Shown piece after piece: positions 25,074-33,689 of a stretch of 64,000 bases of DNA (within the stretch, counting starts at the first letter, position 1; each line of letters starts with the position of its first letter). The position numbers were made by a program, and so were the translations under genes. The notes beneath the pieces are model-generated. The model worked only from the letters and a program-made list of their open reading frames with translations, ran no database searches and was not told the DNA's origin. The DNA comes from Parageobacillus caldoxylosilyticus NBRC 107762 (GTDB lineage: Bacteria; Bacillota; Bacilli; Bacillales; Anoxybacillaceae), in NCBI RefSeq assembly GCF_000632715.1, contig NZ_BAWO01000022.1, forward strand, positions 1 through 64,000. The letters run 5' to 3'.

Positions 25074-26078
25074 ATGTTAACAGCGATTTTTAGTGCTATG
25101 GAAGCAGGATTCATCTATGCGATTATGGCGCTTGGCGTCTATTTATCATTTCGAATTTTAGATTTTCCTGATTTAACGGTGGATGGCAGCTTTGTCACAG
25201 GAGCGGCTGTCGCTGCTGTACTCATTATTAACGGAACGAATCCATTTTTTGCTTCCGCCGCCGCATTGGGCGCGGGATTTATCGCCGGGGCGGTTACCGG
25301 GTTGTTGCATACAAAGGGAAAAATTAATCCATTATTATCGGGCATATTAATGATGATTGCTCTTTATTCTATTAATCTGCGCATTATGGGACGCTCGAAC
25401 GTACCGCTTTTACAGCAGGAAACGGTCATGACGATCATCACGGAGGCGTGGAAAAAAACAGGGATAGACAATGTGTTGAACAGCGTCATTGCTTTTTCGG
25501 GATTTCAGCCGCGAACATGGGCGATATTCATCACGATGGCGCTGCTTGCTGTCGTCGTCAAGCTGCTGCTTGACCTGTTATTGAAAACGGAAATCGGGCT
25601 GGCGCTGCGCGCGACCGGAGACAATCAGCCGATGGTATCGAGCTTTTCAGCCAATACCGATTGGCTCATCATTTTTGGTCTCGGGTTATCGAACGCGCTC
25701 GTCGCCTTTTCCGGGGCGCTTGTCGCCCAATATGGCGGATTTAGCGACGTCGGCATGGGAATCGGGATGATCGTCATCGGACTAGCCTCGGTCATTATTG
25801 GGGAAGCGCTGTTTGGCACGCGCTCGATTGTGCGCGCTACATTGGCGGTCATCGGCGGCGCGATCGTCTACCGCATCATTTTGGCGCTTGCACTGCGGGT
25901 GCAGTTTTTGGAAACGGGAGATGTGAAGCTCATCACTGCTGTTATTGTCATGATTGCTTTGATCGTTCCAAACATTGCTGCTATGCACAAAGAAAAACGG
26001 CGGAAAAAGCGGAAAATGGAAGAACAAGCGAGGGGGGAGCACGTTGCTGGAGCTCAAACAGATTACGAAAGTATTTAA
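25074..26078 (+). CDS. TrpX-type ABC permease
   Basis: This 334-residue permease is of the branched-chain/sugar BPD_transp_2 type, with about eight to ten membrane helices and the family stretches MEAGFIYAIMALGVYLSFRILDFPDLTVDGSF and GEIGLALRATGDNQPM-like ALRATGDNQPMV. It forms the channel of the importer. The ATG at 25074 follows AAAGGTGGGG at 7 nt; a GTG at 25062 is in frame but inside that site. The C-terminus ends with a charged tail (KRRKKRKMEEQARGE). The ATPase gene begins inside its last 35 bp. Confidence 0.85.
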   Translation: MLTAIFSAMEAGFIYAIMALGVYLSFRILDFPDLTVDGSFVTGAAVAAVLIINGTNPFFASAAALGAGFIAGAVTGLLHTKGKINPLLSGILMMIALYSINLRIMGRSNVPLLQQETVMTIITEAWKKTGIDNVLNSVIAFSGFQPRTWAIFITMALLAVVVKLLLDLLLKTEIGLALRATGDNQPMVSSFSANTDWLIIFGLGLSNALVAFSGALVAQYGGFSDVGMGIGMIVIGLASVIIGEALFGTRSIVRATLAVIGGAIVYRIILALALRVQFLETGDVKLITAVIVMIALIVPNIAAMHKEKRRKKRKMEEQARGEHVAGAQTDYESI

Positions 26079-26838
26079 TGAGGGAACTGTAGATGAGAAA
26101 GTAGCGCTGCAAACGATTAATTTAACGCTTGCCCCCGGAGATTTCGTTACGATTATCGGCAGCAACGGCGCCGGAAAATCAACGATGATGAACATTATTT
26201 CCGGACGACTGTTTCCTGATACGGGTGTGGTGCGGATCAATGGCAAAGATGTCACAGCCATGAAGGAGCATGAACGCGCCCGCTATATCGGCCGCGTATT
26301 TCAAGACCCGCTTGCCGGCACAGCGCCGCATATGACCATCGAGGAAAACTTGGCGCTTGCTTACAATCGCACGAAGCGGCGCACGTTAAAATTCGGCGTC
26401 ACAAAACAAAAGCGTGACTTTTTCCGCGAGACATTAAAGACACTCCACTTGGGGCTGGAAAATCGGTTGAATGCCAAAGTCGGGATGCTGTCCGGCGGGG
26501 AGCGGCAGGCGCTGTCGCTGTTAATGGCGACGTTTACGAAGCCGGATTTGCTGCTTTTGGATGAGCATACTGCCGCGCTGGACCCGGCGCGCGCCGCGCT
26601 CGTTACCGAGCTGACGAAAGAAATTGTTGAAAAATATCAGCTGACGACGCTGATGGTAACGCATAATATGGAGCAGGCACTCCGCCTCGGCAATCGTCTC
26701 ATTATGATGGACCGCGGACAAATTATTTTCGAAGCAAGCGGCAAGGAAAAACAAGCATTGACGGTTGAGCGGCTGCTGCAGGAGTTTCAGCGCATCCGCG
26801 GCAGCCAATTCGCCAGCGACCGCGCCGTGCTAGGATAA
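26044..26838 (+). CDS. TrpX-type ABC transporter ATPase
   Basis: This 264-residue ATPase has Walker A (GSNGAGKSTM), signature MLSGGERQALSLLM, Walker B LLLLDEHTAALDP, and the H-loop MVTHNMEQALR. The DEHTA form, rather than DEPTS, is usual in this transporter class. The start is TTG at 26044 (LLELKQITKVF), since GGGGGGAG lies about 5 nt upstream; the open frame goes back to 25975 inside the permease gene. It overlaps the permease by 35 bp, so translation is coupled. A terminator follows. Confidence 0.87.
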   Translation: MLELKQITKVFNEGTVDEKVALQTINLTLAPGDFVTIIGSNGAGKSTMMNIISGRLFPDTGVVRINGKDVTAMKEHERARYIGRVFQDPLAGTAPHMTIEENLALAYNRTKRRTLKFGVTKQKRDFFRETLKTLHLGLENRLNAKVGMLSGGERQALSLLMATFTKPDLLLLDEHTAALDPARAALVTELTKEIVEKYQLTTLMVTHNMEQALRLGNRLIMMDRGQIIFEASGKEKQALTVERLLQEFQRIRGSQFASDRAVLG

Positions 26839-26841
26839 TAG

Positions 26842-26877
26842 ATAAAGCGGGGAATTGCCCCCGCTTTATTATTTTCC
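26842..26877. terminator. Bidirectional terminator
   Basis: AAAGCGGGG pairs with CCCCGCTTT around AATTGC, followed by ATTATTTT on the plus strand. The dat stop lies in its right edge, so it serves both convergent genes. Confidence 0.83.
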
Positions 26878-27735
26878 GCTTTTAACGGCAAGCCCCGCCG
26901 CTTTTTCATAGGCGGCCTGCAGCTTTCTCGTCAGCTCTCCCGGCTTGCCATCACCAATTATTTGATCTTCCACTTGAATAATCGGAATAATAGATGACGT
27001 GGTGCTAGTGAGAAACATTTCTTCTGCTTCAGCGATATCGTTAATAGAAAACGCTTCTTCTACAAACGGAATGCCAAGCGCGCTGCAAAATTGCTTTACT
27101 TTCATGCGGACAATGCCGTTTAAAATGCGCTCTGTCGCCGGATGGGTGTATATGTTTCCATCTTTGACTAGAAAAATGTTCGAAGAGCTGCCTTCGGTAA
27201 TGATGCCGTCGCGGTGAAAGATGGCTTCAAACGCTCTTCGCTCCACGGCTTCCTGTTTGGCAAGCACGTTTGGCAGCAAGTTTAAACTTTTGATGTAGCA
27301 ATATTCCCAGCGGACATCTTTTGTCAAAATCGCCCGCACGCCTTGCTCGATTTCATTGATTTTTCTTGGCATTTCCCGAATATAGGCGTACAAATTCGAA
27401 CGATTCTCGGTCGGAAACGCGTGGTTGCGCGGGAAGCTCCCCCTTGTCACCTGAAGATAGAGAATCGCATCTTCTTTGACGTCGTTCATTTCCCGCAGCT
27501 GTTCGAGTTTTTCCATCAGCACATCTTTGTCAAAAGGAACAGAAAGGCGAATCGACGCGGCGGAACGATATAGGCGGTCGATATGCTCCTCGAGCAAAAA
27601 GTACATTCCTTGATAGATGCGTGTGACTTCGTAAATACCATCACCAAACTGCAATCCCCGCTCTTCCATTGGATAGGTTACTTCGTGGTAGGGGAGAAAT
27701 TGTTTTTCGGTTAGTACATATGGTTTTAAGGTCAT
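26869..27735 (-). CDS. dat: D-amino-acid transaminase
   Basis: This 288-residue fold-type IV PLP enzyme interconverts D-alanine plus 2-oxoglutarate with pyruvate plus D-glutamate, supplying D-amino acids for the cell wall. The PLP lysine is in YCYIKSLNLLPNVLAKQ (about residue 148). The N-terminal EERGLQFGDGIYEVTR, the GSSSNIF loop and LTSTTSSIIPI are family hallmarks. GGAGCTGAA precedes the ATG. It is monocistronic and ends at a shared terminator with the ABC operon. In B. subtilis dat (yheM) lies elsewhere, so its place here is a genus-level rearrangement. Confidence 0.93.
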   Translation of the reverse strand: MTLKPYVLTEKQFLPYHEVTYPMEERGLQFGDGIYEVTRIYQGMYFLLEEHIDRLYRSAASIRLSVPFDKDVLMEKLEQLREMNDVKEDAILYLQVTRGSFPRNHAFPTENRSNLYAYIREMPRKINEIEQGVRAILTKDVRWEYCYIKSLNLLPNVLAKQEAVERRAFEAIFHRDGIITEGSSSNIFLVKDGNIYTHPATERILNGIVRMKVKQFCSALGIPFVEEAFSINDIAEAEEMFLTSTTSSIIPIIQVEDQIIGDGKPGELTRKLQAAYEKAAGLAVKSGK

Positions 27736-27895
27736 CGGTTTCAGCTCCTTTTTTCATCGGTATAAAATTTTATTTATTTTCAGTATATCACGAATAAAAA
27801 TATTCCGGTCGAAGCACGATGAATTGGTCATTGCGAAAAATAAACAATTTTTAGATAATATTACATAAAGTTAGACAGAAACGGGGGGATTCATC

Positions 27896-28615
27896 GTGGA
27901 AACAACATTAGCAGCGGGCAAATCATCGCAGTTTCGCCAAGGAGTGCAAGCAGGAGTAACCATTGCTATTGGCTATATGCCGATTGCGCTTACGTTTGGC
28001 TTGCTTGCGAAAACAACGGGGCTGACGCTTGCAGAAACGATTATGATGAGCGCGATCGTGTACGCAGGTGCTTCACAATATATCGCGTTAAATTTGCTTA
28101 CCATCGGTACGGGAGCGTTTGAAATTGTACTGACGACGTTTATTTTAAACATTCGTCATTTTCTTATGTCCGCTTCGCTAAACGAAAAAGCGGAACCGGA
28201 CGTGCTTTGGAAAAAAGCGCTCTATGCGTTCGGAATTACGGATGAAACGTTCTCCGTAGCGGCAATGAAAGAAGGAACGGTCAACTCCCCATACATGTTC
28301 GGCCTCGGTTTGACGGCGTACGGAAGCTGGGTTATTAATTCGGCGATCGGATATGTTGTTGGGGCAAGCTTGCCGCAAAGCTTGCAAGAAAGCATGTCGG
28401 TGGCGTTATATGCAATGTTTATTGGCTTGCTTGTTCCGGCGTTGAAAAAGCAACGGAAAACGATTTTGCTTGCGGGGATGGCGGCGGTGATTAATTCCAT
28501 ATGCACGCTTTTTTTACATGTTTCCAAAGGGTGGTCGGTTGTCATTGCGACATTAGTGGCGGCAATGATCGGGCAATGCTTCGTGAAAGAAAGTGAGGAA
28601 GCACAAAATGAATAG
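27896..28615 (+). CDS. azlC: AzlC-type branched-chain amino acid exporter
   Basis: AzlC (239 residues) with AzlD forms an exporter of branched-chain amino acids and analogues. It has about five or six membrane helices, with family segments GYMPIALTFGLLAKTTGLT, SAIVYAGASQYIALNLL and LNIRHFLMSASLNEKA. The start is GTG at 27896 with GGGGGGA upstream. The stop overlaps the azlD start by 8 bp, so the two are coupled. No Lrp-like regulator (azlB) is adjacent. Confidence 0.87.
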   Translation: METTLAAGKSSQFRQGVQAGVTIAIGYMPIALTFGLLAKTTGLTLAETIMMSAIVYAGASQYIALNLLTIGTGAFEIVLTTFILNIRHFLMSASLNEKAEPDVLWKKALYAFGITDETFSVAAMKEGTVNSPYMFGLGLTAYGSWVINSAIGYVVGASLPQSLQESMSVALYAMFIGLLVPALKKQRKTILLAGMAAVINSICTLFLHVSKGWSVVIATLVAAMIGQCFVKESEEAQNE

Positions 28616-28913
28616 CACGATCGTTTGGATGATTATTGGGATGGGGCTTGTGACATACATTCCGCGCATGCTTCCGCTTGTCGTGTTTCAACACGTCAAG
28701 CTGCCGCCGTTTTGGCAAGGCGTATTGAAAAATGTTCCGTATGCGGCGTTAGGAGCTCTCATTGTACCCGGCATTTTTTTCATTCAGGACGATATTTGGT
28801 TTGGTGTTCTCGGATTTGTGAGTGCACTAGTCGCCGCTTGGCTCGGGGCAAACGTCATTATCGTTGTTCTCATATCTGTCGCCGTATTAAGCGTGTATGC
28901 ACTGATTTGGTAA
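28608..28913 (+). CDS. azlD: AzlD-type exporter small subunit
   Basis: AzlD (101 residues) is the small partner of AzlC. It has four short membrane helices (IVWMIIGMGLVTYIPRMLP, VPYAALGALIVPGIFF, VLGFVSALVAAWLGANVIIV) and the family motif TYIPRMLPLV. The ATG at 28608 follows GAGGAAG; an upstream in-frame codon at 28593 has no site. The gene overlaps azlC by 8 bp and is followed by a terminator. Confidence 0.87.
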   Translation: MNSTIVWMIIGMGLVTYIPRMLPLVVFQHVKLPPFWQGVLKNVPYAALGALIVPGIFFIQDDIWFGVLGFVSALVAAWLGANVIIVVLISVAVLSVYALIW

Positions 28914-28944
28914 TAATGGGGCAGAATCATACATTTCAGAATAA

Positions 28945-28997
28945 AAAAACGGCAGGCACCTGTTCGAATCCGGAATAGGCCAGCCTGCCTTTTTTCT
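28945..28997. terminator. Bidirectional terminator
   Basis: GGCAGGC (28951-28957) pairs with GCCTGCC (28983-28989) around a long loop. An A run on the left and a T run on the right mean it can end both azlCD and the minus-strand sco gene, which stops 66 bp further. Confidence 0.7.
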
Positions 28998-29062
28998 GTT
29001 TATAGATGAAAAAAACAAAAGATTTAAGGAAGGAGACAGCGGGCACCGTTCTGTTTTTGCCG

Positions 29063-29653
29063 TTATTGAAGCTCGTCCATAATCGCCTCATACACTTCCT
29101 CTACGTGAAACCGCTTTTTGCCCATGCCAAACTGTTCGATGACGCGTCCATTTTCGTCTAGCAAATAAGTGAGTGTCGTATGAATCAGCATACCGTTGCC
29201 GGGATCGCGATATTGAAAGTCGAAAGCATCGGCCACTTTTTTCGTATCGGCTTCGCTTCCGCGCAAAAACATCCAGCCTTGCTGGGCGTTGTCCACGCCG
29301 AAGGCTTTTGCGTACGTCCGCAGTTTTTCAGGAGTATCGCGCTTCGGGTCGATGGTAATTGTGATAAACTCGACCTTTTTGCCAAAAACATGCGCTTGTT
29401 CCAGTTTTGAACGCAATTTCGTCATTTGAAAGGTTGTATTTGGGCAAATATCCGGACAGTTGGTATACATAAATTCCAGCAAGCGGATCTTTGGCTTCAT
29501 CTCGTTGAAATGATACTCATTTCCCCAAGCTGTTTCCATCACTACATCATCAGGCAGCCTCATCTTTGCCTGTTTGTATACAGTGAAATAAAAGATGCCG
29601 GCACCGACGCAAATAATAAACAAGCTGATCAACGATAAATACAATTTTTTCAC
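29063..29653 (-). CDS. Sco1/SenC copper chaperone
   Basis: This 196-residue membrane-anchored protein delivers copper to the CuA site of cytochrome oxidase. It has an N-terminal membrane helix (residues 4-25) and then a thioredoxin-like domain with the copper cysteines in NCPDIC (Cys66, Cys70) and the distal His in LIHTTLTYLLD. I chose the GTG at 29653 since AGGAGAGTGATC lies upstream; the open frame reaches 29683 without a site. It matches the Bacillus YpmQ/Sco class, though not at the usual place. A terminator-like hairpin beyond its 3' end is shared with azlCD. Confidence 0.9.
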   Translation of the reverse strand: MKKLYLSLISLFIICVGAGIFYFTVYKQAKMRLPDDVVMETAWGNEYHFNEMKPKIRLLEFMYTNCPDICPNTTFQMTKLRSKLEQAHVFGKKVEFITITIDPKRDTPEKLRTYAKAFGVDNAQQGWMFLRGSEADTKKVADAFDFQYRDPGNGMLIHTTLTYLLDENGRVIEQFGMGKKRFHVEEVYEAIMDELQ

Positions 29654-29791
29654 GATGATCACTCTCCTATGCTTATCATACAAGATAATGATAACAGATA
29701 CGAAAGATATTTATGACACTTCTTTGACGTTCTTAATGAAAGAAGAAGTGATTACAATAGAAATACTAATGTTGTTAAGGGAGGGCATAGC

Positions 29792-31060
29792 ATGAAAAAA
29801 TTACTCTATTGGACGCTCGCCATTTATGTGCTGTACGGGATCGGCATGGCATGGTATTTGCTCGGTGTCGCCGATATATCAATCCCGCCGCAGTGGAAAG
29901 GGACAAGCGCGGATCCCGCCACATTTCTAACGCCGAAAGAGCTAGAGTTAAGCGGGGAATATTCGCGGTGGAAAGATTTGTTGTTTTTTCTTTCTATTCC
30001 GTACGAATGGCTAATTTATTTTGGCCTATTGGCGTTTGGCGTCGCTCAGGCGCTGCGAACATGGGTAAAGCGGGCGGCGAAATGGGTTCCTATACAATCG
30101 GCGCTTTATGCGTTTTGGCTGTCTTTGATCACCACAGCGCTTTTGCTTCCCATTCAATTTGCCGTCTATCACCTTTCCCGCACCTATGGCGTCAGCACTC
30201 AATCGCTGGCCAGCTGGTTTCGCGACAGGATGACCGATTTTTTCATCCATACCGTACTGCTTGTCTTGACTGCGACGGTATTGTATTGGCTGATCCGCCG
30301 TTTTGAGCGGCGCTGGTGGCTGTATGCGTGGATGCTGTGTGTGCCGTTTATGATTTTTTTTATGTTCATTCAGCCAGTTATCATTGATCCGTTATATAAC
30401 GAGTTTTATCCACTGAAAGATAAAAAGCTGGAAACAAAAATTTTAGCGCTGGCAAGCAAAGCAAATATTCCTGCCGAGCATGTATTTGAGGTAAATATGT
30501 CAGAGAAAACAAATGCATTAAACGCCTATGTCACCGGAATTGGTTCCCACGCGCGCATCGTGCTGTGGGACACGACATTGCAGCGGCTAAATGAAGATGA
30601 AGTGCTGTTTGTTATGGCCCATGAAATGGGGCATTACGTGATGAAACATATTTACTGGGGGCTTGCCGGTTATATTGTTTTAGCGTTTTTTGGACTGTGG
30701 CTCGTCGGCAAGCTGATAGGATGGAGTCTCGCCCGATGGGGAAGGTGTATCGGAATTCGCCGGTTGAGTGATATCGCTTCTTTTCCGTTGCTGTTGCTTC
30801 TAGTTTCATTGCTTAACTTTGCCGCCAGTCCGCTTGTGAATACGGTGTCGCGCTATGAAGAGCACGCGGCGGATCGATATGCGATCGAGCTGACGGGGAA
30901 TAAAGAGGCGGCGATTTCTTCGTTTCAAAAGCTGACAAAAGCAGGGTTAAGCGAAGTCAATCCACCGCTTGTTGTAAAAATATTCCGTTATACGCACCCA
31001 ACGATGTTAGAACGGATCGTCTTTTTAAAAGAGTATGCGCCCCCTTTGCAGGAAGAATGA
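29792..31060 (+). CDS. yhfN: M48 (Ste24-type) membrane protease YhfN
   Basis: This 422-residue zinc metalloprotease has several membrane helices in the N-terminal half and again after the catalytic site. The zinc motif HExxH is AHEMGHYVMKH, with the third ligand in SRYEEHAADRYAIELTGN. It resembles CAAX protease Ste24 and matches B. subtilis YhfN in length and place near comK. GGGAGGG precedes the ATG. It is divergent from sco. The biological substrate is not known; a role in membrane-protein quality control is inferred. Confidence 0.9.
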   Translation: MKKLLYWTLAIYVLYGIGMAWYLLGVADISIPPQWKGTSADPATFLTPKELELSGEYSRWKDLLFFLSIPYEWLIYFGLLAFGVAQALRTWVKRAAKWVPIQSALYAFWLSLITTALLLPIQFAVYHLSRTYGVSTQSLASWFRDRMTDFFIHTVLLVLTATVLYWLIRRFERRWWLYAWMLCVPFMIFFMFIQPVIIDPLYNEFYPLKDKKLETKILALASKANIPAEHVFEVNMSEKTNALNAYVTGIGSHARIVLWDTTLQRLNEDEVLFVMAHEMGHYVMKHIYWGLAGYIVLAFFGLWLVGKLIGWSLARWGRCIGIRRLSDIASFPLLLLLVSLLNFAASPLVNTVSRYEEHAADRYAIELTGNKEAAISSFQKLTKAGLSEVNPPLVVKIFRYTHPTMLERIVFLKEYAPPLQEE

Positions 31061-31065
31061 TGACA

Positions 31066-31099
31066 AAGCAGAAAGGAATTCCTTTCTGCGTATTTTTTT
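31066..31099 (+). terminator. Terminator of yhfN
   Basis: GCAGAAAGG and CCTTTCTGC form a perfect stem around AATT, followed by GTATTTTTTT. Confidence 0.92.
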
Positions 31100-31142
31100 C
31101 AAAAATTTTAAAAAAACTGTTTTCTTTTTTGTTTTTCTGTTA

Positions 31143-31148
31143 TATAAT
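31143..31148 (+). promoter_or_regulatory. -10 of the aceA promoter
   Basis: A perfect TATAAT lies 55 bp before aceA; the -35 region is T-rich (TTTTCT, 31120-31125, spaced 17 bp). No cre site is evident. Confidence 0.5.
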
Positions 31149-31202
31149 AACTACGTACAAATCAATAATGTATTATAACAATATAGAGATGGGGGAAGGA
31201 AA

Positions 31203-32489
31203 ATGGCGAGTTTTACAGAACGTGTCAAACAATTAGAAGAAAGCTGGAAAAATGAAGAGCGCTGGAAAGGAATTGTCCGCCCGTACAGCGCCGAAGATGT
31301 CATTAAATTGCGCGGTTCGATTGACATCGAATATACATTGGCCCGGCGCGGAGCAGAAAAACTATGGAAATTGTTGAATAGCGAAGATTATATTAACGCG
31401 TTAGGAGCGTTAACTGGAAACCAAGCTGTTCAGCAAGTTAAAGCAGGGCTAAAAGCGATTTACTTGAGCGGCTGGCAGGTGGCGGCAGATGCAAACCTTG
31501 CCGGACAAATGTATCCGGACCAAAGCTTATATCCGGCAAATAGCGTACCACATGTGGTGAAGCGGATTAATCAAGCGCTGCAGCGCGCAGATCAAATTCA
31601 ATATTTGGAAGGAAGCGGCGATATCGATTATTTCGTGCCGATTGTCGCCGACGCTGAGGCTGGATTCGGCGGCCAGCTGAACGTGTTTGAATTAATGAAG
31701 GCGATGATTGAGGCGGGAGCAGCCGGCGTCCACTTTGAAGATCAGCTTTCTTCGGAGAAAAAATGCGGTCACTTAGGCGGAAAAGTGCTACTTCCAACGC
31801 AAACAGCGGTACGTAATTTAATTGCGGCGCGTCTTGCAGCCGATGTCATGGGTGTACCGACCGTGTTAATCGCTCGTACGGATGCAAATGCGGCGAATTT
31901 AATTACGAGTGATATTGACCCGTACGACCAAGAATTTATTACTGGCGAGCGGACGACAGAAGGCTTTTACCGCACAAGAGCAGGGCTTGACCAAGCGATC
32001 GCCCGAGGCTTAGCGTATGCGCCGTATGCAGATTTAATCTGGTGCGAAACAAGCGAGCCAAACTTGGAAGAAGCGCGCCGCTTTGCAGAAGCGATTCATG
32101 AAAAATTCCCAGGCAAATTGCTTGCTTACAACTGCTCTCCATCATTTAACTGGAAGAAAAAATTGGACGATGAAACGATTGCCAACTTCCAAAAAGAACT
32201 CGCAAAAATGGGTTACAAATTCCAATTCGTTACACTCGCTGGTTTCCATACGCTAAACTACAGCATGTTCGAATTGGCGCGCGGATACAAAGAGCGCGGC
32301 ATGGCAGCATATGCAGAATTGCAACAGGCGGAATTTGCTGCAGAAAAATATGGTTACACAGCTACAAAACATCAGCGCGAAGTCGGTACCGGCTACTTCG
32401 ACGAAGTGGCGCAAGTGATTTCTGGCGGTCAATCATCGACGATTGCGCTAAAAGGTTCGACGGAAGAAGAGCAATTTACGACGGCATAA
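31203..32489 (+). CDS. aceA: Isocitrate lyase
   Basis: AceA (428 residues) splits isocitrate into succinate and glyoxylate, the first step of the glyoxylate bypass used on acetate or fatty acids. The active-site motif [13 protein letters not shown] holds the catalytic Cys. Metal and substrate residues are in [19 protein letters not shown], and [22 protein letters not shown] precedes the ATG. It is monocistronic, ending at a terminator; malate synthase is not nearby. B. subtilis lacks this enzyme, so its presence here is a metabolic difference of the thermophilic genera. The nearby acyl-CoA synthetase genes fit growth on lipids. Confidence 0.96.
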   Translation: MASFTERVKQLEESWKNEERWKGIVRPYSAEDVIKLRGSIDIEYTLARRGAEKLWKLLNSEDYINALGALTGNQAVQQVKAGLKAIYLSGWQVAADANLAGQMYPDQSLYPANSVPHVVKRINQALQRADQIQYLEGSGDIDYFVPIVADAEAGFGGQLNVFELMKAMIEAGAAGVHFEDQLSSEKKCGHLGGKVLLPTQTAVRNLIAARLAADVMGVPTVLIARTDANAANLITSDIDPYDQEFITGERTTEGFYRTRAGLDQAIARGLAYAPYADLIWCETSEPNLEEARRFAEAIHEKFPGKLLAYNCSPSFNWKKKLDDETIANFQKELAKMGYKFQFVTLAGFHTLNYSMFELARGYKERGMAAYAELQQAEFAAEKYGYTATKHQREVGTGYFDEVAQVISGGQSSTIALKGSTEEEQFTTA

Positions 32490-32516
32490 GGGGAAATGGG
32501 GGAGTTTTATATAAAG

Positions 32517-32550
32517 AAGGGCATGCTTCACATAAGCGTGCCCTTTTTCC
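32517..32550 (+). terminator. Terminator of aceA
   Basis: AGGGCATGCTT pairs with AAGCGTGCCCT around CACAT, followed by TTTTTCCTTTT. Confidence 0.85.
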
Positions 32551-32607
32551 TTTTAGGATTGTATCATTTGGAAAAAATAACGCATCCTAAGCATAGGAGG
32601 CGATCAT

Positions 32608-32814
32608 ATGGAAAAAGGACAGGAGAAAAGAGAAATGCCGTTCGAACCGGCGTTGCATTCGGAGTTCCGCATGAGCACAGATTTCCATTTTCAGCAGGCG
32701 TTTATGAACGAGGAAGCATATGCGGGAGATTCGGTCGGCGAGCATACGGCGCTCGAACAGGCGAATGAATACTTAGCGGCAAAAGAAGTTCATCAAATAT
32801 TTGATAATTCTTGA
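32608..32814 (+). CDS. Hypothetical acidic 68-residue protein
   Basis: An unrecognised 68-residue protein, acidic and hydrophilic, with no membrane helix, Cys or obvious motif. The central FHFQQAFMNEEAYAGDS and the C-terminal ALEQANEYLAAKEVHQIFDN look helical. GGAGGCGATCAT precedes the ATG at an ideal distance, and a terminator lies 3 nt past the stop, so it is likely a real monocistronic gene. It lies between aceA and comK. A longer overlapping frame (from 32496) has no ribosome binding site. Confidence 0.65.
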   Translation: MEKGQEKREMPFEPALHSEFRMSTDFHFQQAFMNEEAYAGDSVGEHTALEQANEYLAAKEVHQIFDNS

Positions 32815-32816
32815 AC

Positions 32817-32846
32817 AAAACCCATGACTTTTGTTATGGGTTTTCT
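32817..32846 (+). terminator. Terminator of the 68-residue gene
   Basis: AAAACCCATGAC pairs with GTTATGGGTTTT (one G-U) around TTTT, then CTGTGT. The T run is part of the stem. Confidence 0.7.
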
Positions 32847-32909
32847 GTGTGATTTATAGTAAAAAATGATTTAATGTTTTTTGAAAATATAGAAAAATAT
32901 AACTATCAA

Positions 32910-32918
32910 TGGTATGAT
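32910..32918 (+). promoter_or_regulatory. Promoter of comK
   Basis: TGGTATGAT is an extended -10. The 60 bp before it are rich in AAAA and TTTT runs, as in ComK-boxes (AAAA-5 bp-TTTT), but I did not find two clean boxes at the right spacing. Confidence 0.5.
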
Positions 32919-32961
32919 AGAATTAGATACAATGTCGCAATAAGAGAGGAGAGAAAATAGA

Positions 32962-33504
32962 ATGAAGGTAAATGAATTTGTCGTCCTCGATAAATTTATT
33001 ATCAGTCGCTACACGATGGCGGTCTTGCCCCATCACTTTCACGGCGATTCCTATGCGAAAGTGATTGAGGAAGACGGAGAGTGTATCGTGAAAATGAGAC
33101 CGATCGATATTATTAAACGAAGCTGCGACTATTATGGAGCTAGTTTTCGCGGCCGAAAAGAGGGAACGAGAGCCGTTATCGGCATTACCCATAAAGCTCC
33201 AATCGCCATTGAGCCGCTCAACGAAATTTACGTTTTCCCGACAATTTCCCCAAGTGATTCCCGCTGTGTATGGCTGTCACACATTCACGTATATAAATAT
33301 GAGCCTACCAAAAATGACCAGACAATCGTTTATTTCACAAATGAAAAAAGTATTTTACTGGATGTTTCCTATCATTCTTTTGTCAATCAACTGTACCGAA
33401 CAGCACAGCTTAGAACGAAGCTCTCGGAGCGGATGGAAGCAAGGGAGCGCAAATTGCAATATGTATTTCGCATGAATCGATCGAAAGACTGGCAGCAGCA
33501 ATGA
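32962..33504 (+). CDS. comK: Competence transcription factor ComK
   Basis: ComK (180 residues) is the master activator of DNA-uptake genes in Bacillaceae. Conserved segments are YTMAVLPHHFHGDSYAKVIE, IIKRSCDYYGASFRGRKEGT, ITHKAPIAIEPLNEIYVFPT and FVNQLYRTAQLRTKL. It is a little shorter than the 192-residue B. subtilis protein, mainly at the N- and C-termini. AGAGGAGAG precedes the ATG. It stands at the usual place between yhfN and yhjE. Whether the host is naturally competent depends on late com genes outside the window. No terminator was found directly after it. Confidence 0.93.
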   Translation: MKVNEFVVLDKFIISRYTMAVLPHHFHGDSYAKVIEEDGECIVKMRPIDIIKRSCDYYGASFRGRKEGTRAVIGITHKAPIAIEPLNEIYVFPTISPSDSRCVWLSHIHVYKYEPTKNDQTIVYFTNEKSILLDVSYHSFVNQLYRTAQLRTKLSERMEARERKLQYVFRMNRSKDWQQQ

Positions 33505-33689
33505 ATCCTCGCTAAACGATAATTACATCAATCGGCTTTTCCCGCACTTGAAACAGAAAGCCATGAACGTGCCGCATCTCTAATAATGAAAATATTTCAA
33601 TCATTAGCATTGTAAAGATTAGTTCAAATTCCCCGTAGAAGTGTGTAAAATAAATATATAAACATAAGGAATTTGAATGGGGAGTATAC

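Noticed and set aside
28951-28989. TTCGAATCC, like a tRNA T-loop
   Set aside because: The bases around it cannot form a T-stem, and there is no acceptor, D or anticodon arm. It is the loop of a terminator.
29685-29703. Possible Fur box (GATAATGATAAC) between sco and yhfN
   Set aside because: Only the first half fits the 19-bp consensus; the second half is unrelated.
32855-32905. ComK boxes before comK
   Set aside because: The region is rich in A and T runs, but I could not place two AAAA-5 bp-TTTT boxes at a known spacing without mismatches.
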